The notes under the pieces were generated by a model. That model did no database searches, was not told where the DNA came from, and was given only the letters and a program-made list of their open reading frames with translations. A stretch of DNA of 11,191 bases from positions 1 to 11,191 of the forward strand of contig JAEWBT010000110.1 in NCBI GenBank assembly GCA_023391015.1, written 5' to 3'. Shown here piece by piece: positions 6,165-11,191 of this stretch. The translations under genes and the position numbers were made by a program. Numbering within the stretch: position 1 is the stretch's first letter; each line of letters opens with the position of its first letter. This stretch comes from Bacteroidota bacterium. GTDB taxonomy: Bacteria > Bacteroidota > Bacteroidia > Chitinophagales > Chitinophagaceae.

Positions 6165-7910
6165 ATGAAAACCCTATGGCGTTACCTGCGGCCCCACCGC
6201 AAGCTGGTAATTATCGCATTAATTCTGGCCGCCGTTGCCCAGGTGCTGGCCCTCGCCGACCCCATTATTTTTGGGAAGATTATAGACAACTACGCCAATA
6301 CCCGCGGCACGGGCAGCGATGCCGAACGTGTACGCGGTGTCCTCGGCCTGCTGGGACTGGCCACCGGCATTGCCCTGCTCTCGCGGGCGCTAAAGGCGGC
6401 GCAGGAATATTGCTCGCGACTGGCCGTGCAGCGCTTTGGCCGCCAGATTTTCGACGATGGCATCCGCCAAACGCTCCGTCTTTCGTTTCAGGAGTTTGAA
6501 GAAAGCCGCTCCGGCGAAACGCTTTCCGTCCTTCAAAAACTGAAAACCGACACCGAGCGGTTCAGCGGGTCGTTCTTTAATATCCTGTACTCCTCGCTCA
6601 TTGGCATTGCCTTTCTCATTTGGTATTCCATCACCAAAAGCTGGCTGCTCATCCCCGTTTTTGCCATCGGCATTGGCGTTTTGGGGCCGCTCACCGGCCT
6701 GCTTTCCAAACGCATCCGCGCCACCCAGCGCAGCATCAACCGCGAAACGGCCAAAATGGCCGGGGTGATTACCGAAAGCCTCCGCAACATTGAACTGGTG
6801 AAAAGCCTGGGACTTACGTTTCCGGAAATCCGTCGCCTCAAAACCCTTACGGGAAAAATCTACGACCTGGAAATGGAGAAAGTGCGCAAAACGCGCAACC
6901 TGTCGTTCCTGCAAAGCACCACGCTAAGCATCCTCAAGCAAAGCATTCTGTTTGCCCTGTTGTGGCTCATTTTCCGGAACCGGCTCACCACCGGCGAGCT
7001 GATTTCCATGCAATCCATCTCCACGATTTTGTTTGGCCCGTTGCAGGATATGGGAACCATTATCCTGCAATACCGCGAAGTAGAAGCCTCGGTTTCCGGC
7101 TTTGATGCCCTGATGCAAAAGCCGATTGAGAAACGTCCGGAAAATGCGGTGGAAATCAAAGAATTGGAAACGCTGGTCTTTGAGGACGTGGTATTTCGCC
7201 ACAAAACCGCCACCAGAAATTCGATTGACGGGATTTCGTTTGACGTTAAAAAAGGGGAAACAATTGCCTTTGTAGGGCCGTCGGGTTCCGGAAAAAGCAC
7301 GCTCGTAAAGCTGCTGGTAGGACTCTACACGCCGGTGAGCGGACAGATTTTGTTTAACGGCGTGCCTTCTACCCAGATTCGTTACAACCCGCTTCGGCGG
7401 CAGATTGGCTTTGTGACGCAGGAAACCCAGCTTTTTGCGGGCACCATCCGGCAAAATTTGCTCTACGTGGCCCCCGAAGCCACCGAAGACGATTTAATCA
7501 AAGCCCTGCACGACGCAGCCTGCGGCCCACTCTTGGCGCGCTCGCCACTGGGGCTGGATACCGTTTTGGGGGAAAACGGCATGAAGCTTTCCGGCGGCGA
7601 AAAACAACGGATTTCCATTGCCCGCGCCCTGCTGCGCAAGCCCGGATTGCTGCTTTTCGACGAAGCCACCTCAGCCTTGGATTCCATTACGGAGGAAGAA
7701 ATCTCGGCCACCATTCGTGATGTTTCCGCCCTGCACCGGCAGATTACGTTGCTCATTGCCCACCGGCTCAGCACCATCCTCCACGCCGACCGGATTTATG
7801 TGTTGGAGCGGGGCAAAATTGTGGAAGCCGGCAGTCATTCGCAGTTATTGGCCGAGAAAGGATTGTATTACGCCATGTGGCGGCAGCAAATTGGCGAGCG
7901 GCGGGGGTAG
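6165..7910 (+). CDS. ABCB-type ABC exporter, fused membrane and ATPase domains
   Basis: ATP-driven exporter half-transporter expected to work as a dimer in the inner membrane. The protein is 581 residues, the usual length. The transmembrane domain spans about 1-315, with helices near 14-36, 57-75, 137-155, 160-180 and 250-295. The nucleotide-binding domain begins around 335, with an A-loop aromatic in VVFRH. The catalytic set is complete: Walker A GPSGSGKST (371-379), Q-loop in FVTQETQLF, signature LSGGEKQR (475-482), Walker B LLLFDEATSALD with Asp499 and Glu500, and H-loop His533 in IAHRLS. The intact Glu argues for an active ATPase. It resembles MsbA/lipid or multidrug exporters, but substrate cannot be read from sequence. 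The ATG at 6165 is preferred to the TTG at 6147. It is followed by a glycosyltransferase gene with its own promoter, so co-transcription is possible but not required. Confidence 0.92.
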   Translation: MKTLWRYLRPHRKLVIIALILAAVAQVLALADPIIFGKIIDNYANTRGTGSDAERVRGVLGLLGLATGIALLSRALKAAQEYCSRLAVQRFGRQIFDDGIRQTLRLSFQEFEESRSGETLSVLQKLKTDTERFSGSFFNILYSSLIGIAFLIWYSITKSWLLIPVFAIGIGVLGPLTGLLSKRIRATQRSINRETAKMAGVITESLRNIELVKSLGLTFPEIRRLKTLTGKIYDLEMEKVRKTRNLSFLQSTTLSILKQSILFALLWLIFRNRLTTGELISMQSISTILFGPLQDMGTIILQYREVEASVSGFDALMQKPIEKRPENAVEIKELETLVFEDVVFRHKTATRNSIDGISFDVKKGETIAFVGPSGSGKSTLVKLLVGLYTPVSGQILFNGVPSTQIRYNPLRRQIGFVTQETQLFAGTIRQNLLYVAPEATEDDLIKALHDAACGPLLARSPLGLDTVLGENGMKLSGGEKQRISIARALLRKPGLLLFDEATSALDSITEEEISATIRDVSALHRQITLLIAHRLSTILHADRIYVLERGKIVEAGSHSQLLAEKGLYYAMWRQQIGERRG

Positions 7911-7922
7911 ATTTCCGGAAAT
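7911..7922. repeat. 12-bp TTCCGGAA-type palindrome abutting the exporter stop
   Basis: ATTTCCGGAAAT is a perfect palindrome beginning at the base after the TAG stop (7908-7910). The same 12-mer occurs at 53-64 and again at 9369-9380. The stem alone is too short, and lacks a T tract, to be called a terminator. Confidence 0.7.
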
Positions 7923-7953
7923 ATGGGCAAATGATTGCGGGCAGAACTGCATA

Positions 7954-7984
7954 TTTCAATCCCTGCAAAGGGCTTTTATATTTG
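7954..7984 (+). promoter_or_regulatory. Bacteroidota promoter for the glycosyltransferase gene
   Basis: TATATTTG (7977-7984) matches the -7 consensus TAnnTTTG at every fixed position. TTTC (7954-7957) stands 19 bp upstream as a near-consensus -33 element. Transcription should start about 7988-7992, leaving a leader of roughly 10 bases before the GTG at 7999. Confidence 0.6.
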
Positions 7985-7998
7985 CAGCCCTTCTTCCT

Positions 7999-9228
7999 GT
8001 GGCTCATCCCAACCGTGTTCTTTTATTGTGCAACAGCTATCCGCCCGAAATCGGGGCGGCGCCTTTGCGCATGCAAGGCATTGCGCACCTGCTACGCGAC
8101 GCGGGTTATGAAGTGGCGGTGCTTTCAGGGATGCCCAACTACCCCACGGGCCGGGTTTTTCCGGAATACAAAAACAGCGCTGTGGTCACTGAAACGGTGC
8201 AAGGCATACAAGTATGCCGGATTCCGTTTTCGCCTTCGCATTCGGCCAGCCGGGTGCGGCGCACGGGCAGTTTGCTGTCGCTTTCTAATGCTATCTTGAA
8301 GCATGGGAGCGCGTTTTTGAAAGATTTTCGCCCGCAGCGGCTGATTATTTCTTCGCCGCCGCTTCCCTTGGCGCTTTGCGGTGCGTGGCTGGCCCGCCGC
8401 CACCAGATCCCGTTTCTGCTCAATATTTCCGACCTGTGGCCCCTGACGGCTAAGGAGCTAGGCGCCCTGCGCGACGGCCCCCTTTACCAAGGTTTGCAAA
8501 AAGCAGAGCGCTGGCTGTTTCGGCAGGCGGCAGGCTGGATGGGGCAATCAGAAGAGATATTGCAGTATATCCACAAACAGGGCTATCCACCCAAACCCGC
8601 TTTTTTATTCCGGAACCTACCGGCTGCGCTCGACCGGATGGCTTTTTCGAAAGAAAAGACCGGGCGACTGAAGATGGTTTATGCGGGCCTTATCGGGCCG
8701 GTGCAGGGCATTTTGGATATCGCGCGGCAGGTGGATTTTGCTGCCTATAACCTGGAATTGCACCTTTATGGCGATGGCGCTGACCGGAAGGCATTGGAAG
8801 ATTTCGCCCGCCGGCATCCAGAGCGTGGTGTGATTTACAAAGGGTTGCTGCCACCGGAAGAAATGTTCCGGAAACTGGGGGAATACGACTTTGCATTCGC
8901 CTCGTTGCGAACAGCCGTTTACGGGGCAGTGCCGAGCAAGATTTTTTCGGCCTTATCGGCCGGGCTGCCGGTACTTTTTGCCGGAACGGGCGAAGGAGCC
9001 ACTTTGATTCAGCAACACGGCGTGGGCTGGGTCGTGCCCTCAGGCGATTTTGAAGCACTTAAAAAGCAACTAAACACGCTTTCTGACCTTCCGGCGGCGG
9101 AATGGGAGGCCCTACAGACACGGGTGCTTCAAATCAATGCCGAACACTTCAACGCCCGGCAGCAAGGGGCGGATTTTATCGATTTTTTCCGGAAAACAGC
9201 GCCTAAAAATGGCGGCACTCCTGAGTAG
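7999..9228 (+). CDS. GT4-family glycosyltransferase (WbuB-like)
   Basis: Probably transfers a sugar from a nucleotide-sugar donor to an envelope or polysaccharide acceptor, at the cytoplasmic face of the inner membrane. The protein is 409 residues with a two-Rossmann GT-B layout. The N-terminal domain starts VLLLCNSYPPEIGAAPLRM (7-25), the typical acceptor-side loop, with SGMPNYPTGRVFPEY at 43-57 and DLWP at 145-148. The C-terminal donor domain starts near KMVYAGLIG (225-233) and carries VPSKIFSALSAGLPVLFAG (311-329), the usual nucleotide-sugar site. The open frame extends upstream into the exporter gene, but that part is a shadow. GTG 7999 is the best start because it directly precedes the first beta strand, no in-frame ATG exists before Met25, and a strong promoter lies just upstream. 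Sugar and acceptor are unknown. Confidence 0.88.
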   Translation: MAHPNRVLLLCNSYPPEIGAAPLRMQGIAHLLRDAGYEVAVLSGMPNYPTGRVFPEYKNSAVVTETVQGIQVCRIPFSPSHSASRVRRTGSLLSLSNAILKHGSAFLKDFRPQRLIISSPPLPLALCGAWLARRHQIPFLLNISDLWPLTAKELGALRDGPLYQGLQKAERWLFRQAAGWMGQSEEILQYIHKQGYPPKPAFLFRNLPAALDRMAFSKEKTGRLKMVYAGLIGPVQGILDIARQVDFAAYNLELHLYGDGADRKALEDFARRHPERGVIYKGLLPPEEMFRKLGEYDFAFASLRTAVYGAVPSKIFSALSAGLPVLFAGTGEGATLIQQHGVGWVVPSGDFEALKKQLNTLSDLPAAEWEALQTRVLQINAEHFNARQQGADFIDFFRKTAPKNGGTPE

Positions 9229-9263
9229 CTGAAGCAGCCTTTAAAAATAATTGGGCCGAAAAA

Positions 9264-9280
9264 GCATTGATTATCAGTGC
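9264..9280. promoter_or_regulatory. Operator-like inverted repeat upstream of rplM
   Basis: GCATTGAT-T-ATCAGTGC has 8-base arms with one mismatch around a single central base, about 60-75 bp upstream of the rplM -7 element. It could be a protein-binding site, or chance. Confidence 0.25.
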
Positions 9281-9341
9281 AATTATGGCTCCAAAGAAAA
9301 ATTTTTCATGCAAAAAGGAGTATTCACACCTATAAAAACCT

Positions 9342-9349
9342 TACTTTTG
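9342..9349 (+). promoter_or_regulatory. -7 element of the ribosomal operon promoter
   Basis: TACTTTTG matches TAnnTTTG at all fixed positions. No good -33 TTTG lies at the usual distance; the closest T-rich piece is TATTC at 9321-9325. Expected transcription start is near 9355, giving a leader of about 60 bases to rplM. Confidence 0.6.
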
Positions 9350-9359
9350 CGCCCCTGCT

Positions 9360-9379
9360 TTTCCGGAAATTTCCGGAAA
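9360..9379 (+). promoter_or_regulatory. Hairpin in the rplM leader made of two palindromes
   Basis: Two TTTCCGGAAA palindromes lie exactly 10 bp apart just after the expected transcription start. In RNA, TTTCCGG (9360-9366) can pair with CCGGAAA (9373-9379) around the loop AAATTT. It sits where ribosomal protein leaders often regulate translation, and an L13 leader has been proposed in Bacteroidia (from memory; I cannot confirm a match). Confidence 0.4.
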
Positions 9380-9413
9380 TATTCAGGTCTCTTGTTTTTA
9401 TTTCCCAAAAGAA

Positions 9414-9878
9414 ATGCGACACCTTAGCTTTAAAACCCAAAGCGCCAACGAAAAGATCGTGGAGCGCAACTGGTACGTGGTAGATGCCACGGGCCAAACC
9501 ATGGGCCGCATGGCCTCTAAAATTGCTCACGTGCTGCGTGGCAAAAACAAGGCGTACTACACGCCTCACTTCGATTGCGGTGATTATGTAATCGTGGTGA
9601 ATTCCGGAAAAGTTGTTTTTACCGGCAACAAGATGGAAGACAAAGAATACCTGACGTACTCCGGATATCCCGGTGGTCAGAAAGGCGAGATTGCTAAAAA
9701 ACTGCTGGTTCGTCGCCCGAACGTAGCTGTGGAGCGCGCCGTGAAAGGCATGCTGCCGAAAAACCGCCTCGGCCGCGCGATGTACAAAAAGCTTTTTGTG
9801 TATGAAGGCGCCGAGCATCCGCACACGGCTCAAAAGCCGCAGCCGATGACCATCGAAGGCATTAAATCCAAATCTTAA
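9414..9878 (+). CDS. rplM: 50S ribosomal protein L13
   Basis: Assembly protein of the large ribosomal subunit that binds 23S rRNA. The 154 residues are a little longer than the roughly 142 of E. coli L13, mainly from a short C-terminal tail. Family motifs include RNWYVVDATGQTMGRMAS (near 18-35), YYTPHFDCGDYVIVVN (near 48-63), the KMEDKEYLTYSGYPGG region (73-88), and VERAVKGMLPKNRLGRAMYK (near 105-124). The ATG at 9414 follows an A-rich stretch (CCCAAAAGAA), typical of Bacteroidota translation starts without Shine-Dalgarno. It is first of the run rplM-rpsI-rpsB and is probably transcribed from the promoter at 9342. One TTCCGGAA lies within it (9602). Confidence 0.98.
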   Translation: MRHLSFKTQSANEKIVERNWYVVDATGQTMGRMASKIAHVLRGKNKAYYTPHFDCGDYVIVVNSGKVVFTGNKMEDKEYLTYSGYPGGQKGEIAKKLLVRRPNVAVERAVKGMLPKNRLGRAMYKKLFVYEGAEHPHTAQKPQPMTIEGIKSKS

Positions 9879-9889
9879 AAACCCAAAAG

Positions 9890-9917
9890 CCAAAACCCAG
9901 ATTTTTTTGGATTTTGG
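9890..9917 (+). other. Weak AT-rich hairpin between rplM and rpsI
   Basis: CCAAAA (9890-9895) can pair with TTTTGG (9912-9917); a C-A mismatch and three further pairs surround an 8-base T-rich loop. It is too weak for a terminator, and the genes are expected to be co-transcribed. It may be degenerate CCAAAA-type spacer repeat. Confidence 0.25.
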
Positions 9918-9945
9918 AATTTGAAACCTGAATTTTCTCTTCTGA

Positions 9946-10338
9946 ATGGAAAAGCAAAAAAACGCCGTTGGTCGCCGTAAGAATGCGGTAGCCCGGGTGT
10001 ATATGGCCAAAGGTACCGGTAACGTAACGGTGAATGGCAAAGAATACAAAGCGTACTTCCCTGTAATGTACCTGCAAAACCAGGTAGAACTGCCCCTGAA
10101 AACCATCGAAGGCGGCACCACCGGTTTCGACGTGGTTGTAACCGTGAACGGTGGCGGCCAGAAGGGTCAGGCGGAAGCCATTAAGCTGGCGATTGCCCGC
10201 GCCCTGACGCAAATGGACGAAACCTACCGCCCGCTGCTGAAAAAAGAAGGTCTGATGACCCGCGACCCGCGGATGGTAGAGCGCAAGAAATTCGGTAAGC
10301 GCAAAGCCCGTCGTTCGTTCCAGTTCTCTAAACGCTAA
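9946..10338 (+). CDS. rpsI: 30S ribosomal protein S9
   Basis: Component of the small-subunit head whose C-terminal tail reaches the P-site tRNA. The 130 residues match the family length. Motifs seen: AVGRRKNAVARVY near the N-terminus, the GGGQKGQAEAIKLAIARAL helix region (about 69-87), LLKKEGLMTRDPRMVERKK (97-115) and the conserved basic end KARRSFQFSKR with terminal SKR, required for tRNA contact. The ATG at 9946 gives the usual N-terminus. It lies 67 bases after rplM, the standard bacterial pairing. Confidence 0.98.
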   Translation: MEKQKNAVGRRKNAVARVYMAKGTGNVTVNGKEYKAYFPVMYLQNQVELPLKTIEGGTTGFDVVVTVNGGGQKGQAEAIKLAIARALTQMDETYRPLLKKEGLMTRDPRMVERKKFGKRKARRSFQFSKR

Positions 10339-10347
10339 TCTTTTTAG

Positions 10348-10436
10348 TCGAAAGCTGTTAGTAGAAAGTAGAAAGCCGTCCGTTGCTTTCATCTCCTGCC
10401 GGAAAAATCTTTCTACTCTCTACTTTTTACTTTCTA
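10348..10436. repeat. Inverted heptamer repeats in the rpsI-rpsB spacer
   Basis: The left side carries 7-bp units TCGAAAG, CTGTTAG, TAGAAAG, TAGAAAG (10348-10375). The right side carries CTTTCTA, CTCTCTA, CTTTTTA, CTTTCTA (10409-10436). The two sides are complementary: 16 bases at 10360-10375 pair with 10409-10424 with one mismatch, across a 33-base loop. In the mRNA this makes a long stem just before rpsB (ATG at 10450). It could tune rpsB translation or act as an attenuator; no T tract follows closely enough for a normal terminator. Confidence 0.7.
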
Positions 10437-10449
10437 CTCTACTTCAACA

Positions 10450-11191
10450 ATGGAAGAAAATAAAAGCCTTCACCAGCAGTTGCTGGAAGCCGGTGTTCAC
10501 TTTGGCCACCTGAAGAAAAAATGGAACCCGAAGATGCTGCCTTACATCTTCGCGGAGAAAAACGGCATTCACATCATCGACCTCAACAAAACGATTGAAG
10601 GTCTGGAAGAAAGCGCCGCTGCCCTGAAGCAAATTGCCAAGAGCGGAAAAAAAATCATGTTTGTAGCCACCAAAAAGCAAGCGAAAGAAATCGTTGCCGA
10701 GGCGGCTCAAAAAGTAGGCATGCCCTTCGTTACCGACCGCTGGCTGGGTGGCATGCTCACCAACTTCAACACGATTCGTCGCTCGGTGAAGAAAATGCAG
10801 ACCATCGACAAGATGCTGGCCGACGGCACGATGGACTCTGTAACCAAAAAAGAGCGTTTGACCCTGACGCGCAGCCGCGACAAGATGGATAAAGTGCTGG
10901 GCGGTATCTCGCAGATGAGCCGCACGCCTGCCGCCATCTTTATGGTGGATATTTCCCACGAACACATCGCGCTGGCCGAAGCAAAACGCCTTGGTATTCA
11001 AACCTTTGCGATGGTGGATACCAACTCCGATCCTTCTAAAGTAGATTTCGCCGTTCCTGCCAACGACGACGCTACCAAGTCGATCGCTATTGTGACCAAC
11101 TATCTCGTAGCCGCCATTATGGAAGGCCTCGAAGAGCGTGCACAGGCCAAAGAAGCTGGTGAAGAAGACGCTGCTGAAGAAGGTACCGAAG
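10450..11191 (+). CDS. rpsB: 30S ribosomal protein S2, 3' end beyond window
   Basis: Small-subunit protein that binds late in assembly and is needed to hold S1-type proteins and mRNA. The first 247 codons are present; no stop is reached before 11191, so the gene continues outside. Family signatures: LLEAGVHFGHLKKKWNPKM (11-29), the FVATKKQAKEIV strand and helix (near 77-88), RWLGGMLTNFNTIRRSV (near 97-113), and VDISHEHIALAEAKRLGI plus VDTNSDP (about 163-195). A Glu/Ala-rich C-terminal tail begins near 230, as in many Bacteroidota S2 proteins. The start is ATG 10450 with no Shine-Dalgarno. An elongation factor Ts gene would be expected next. Confidence 0.97.
   Translation, partial: MEENKSLHQQLLEAGVHFGHLKKKWNPKMLPYIFAEKNGIHIIDLNKTIEGLEESAAALKQIAKSGKKIMFVATKKQAKEIVAEAAQKVGMPFVTDRWLGGMLTNFNTIRRSVKKMQTIDKMLADGTMDSVTKKERLTLTRSRDKMDKVLGGISQMSRTPAAIFMVDISHEHIALAEAKRLGIQTFAMVDTNSDPSKVDFAVPANDDATKSIAIVTNYLVAAIMEGLEERAQAKEAGEEDAAEEGTE

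Larger units (their letters stand above)
55..9609. repeat. Dispersed TTCCGGAA palindrome family (20 exact copies)
   Basis: Exact TTCCGGAA begins at 55, 248, 1928, 2519, 2968, 3582, 3785, 4065, 4313, 6820, 6972, 7286, 7913, 8159, 8608, 8866, 9187, 9361, 9371 and 9602. Nine of these are the decamer TTTCCGGAAA (the copies at 55, 2519, 2968, 3785, 6820, 7913, 9187, 9361 and 9371). Fourteen lie in genes, split 5/5/4 among the three codon phases, and six lie in about 1.6 kb of non-coding DNA. None lies in 4321-6819 or after 9609. One-mismatch relatives such as TGCCGGAA and TTCCGGCA are also frequent. Counts were made by eye. The span given covers the first to the last copy, not a continuous element. 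Confidence 0.8.

Noticed and set aside
7911..7922. Terminator for the exporter gene
   Set aside because: The palindrome has no loop or T tract, and identical copies occur elsewhere in the window unrelated to gene ends.
7618..7998. Long upstream extension of the glycosyltransferase frame inside the exporter gene
   Set aside because: It lies out of frame over the ATPase domain, whose Walker B and H-loop are clearly coded in the other frame; the glycosyltransferase fold starts after 7999.
9330..10121. 263-codon open frame on the - strand across rplM and rpsI
   Set aside because: Shadow of two certain ribosomal protein genes.
10444..11001. 185-codon open frame on the - strand
   Set aside because: Shadow of rpsB, which is unmistakable on the + strand.

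Overview
The window looks like a piece of a Bacteroidota chromosome. The ribosomal run rplM-rpsI-rpsB is in the order usual for that phylum. No start codon has a clear Shine-Dalgarno sequence, and several genes are preceded by the phylum-type promoter (a -7 element close to TAnnTTTG with a T-rich -33 element 19-20 bp upstream). The histidine kinase and the purine nucleoside phosphorylase also look Bacteroidota-like. I cannot place it below phylum with confidence. All recognised genes are on the + strand.

Layout: 1-161 holds a palindromic repeat at the window edge and an upstream region. 162-2573 encodes a soluble four-PAS sensor histidine kinase. 2574-2983 is a 410-base gap with two degenerate palindromic repeats. 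2984-3322 encodes a 19-cysteine four-helix copper-storage-type protein, closed by a strong terminator. 3431-4243 encodes a purine nucleoside phosphorylase. 4424-5854 encodes an unrecognised polytopic membrane protein, possibly a GT-C-like enzyme. 5855-6164 holds a degenerate 21-bp repeat array whose first half can be read as a 34-residue arginine-rich heptad peptide. 6165-7910 encodes an ABCB-type exporter with fused membrane and ATPase domains. 7999-9228 encodes a GT4-family glycosyltransferase, apparently starting at GTG with its own promoter. 9414 to the end carries rplM, rpsI and the 5' part of rpsB.

The genes form small units rather than one pathway. The kinase, the copper protein and the phosphorylase look independent. 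The membrane protein, exporter and glycosyltransferase could together serve envelope glycan or lipid chemistry, but that is inference from adjacency only. The ribosomal genes form a conventional operon.

The most striking signal is not a gene. The palindrome TTCCGGAA occurs 20 times by my count in 11.2 kb, against roughly 0.2 expected for a random 8-mer. Nine of these are the full TTTCCGGAAA. It appears in all three codon phases inside genes and is denser between genes, which points to a DNA-level signal. A second theme is 7-bp/21-bp periodic repeat DNA in three spacers.
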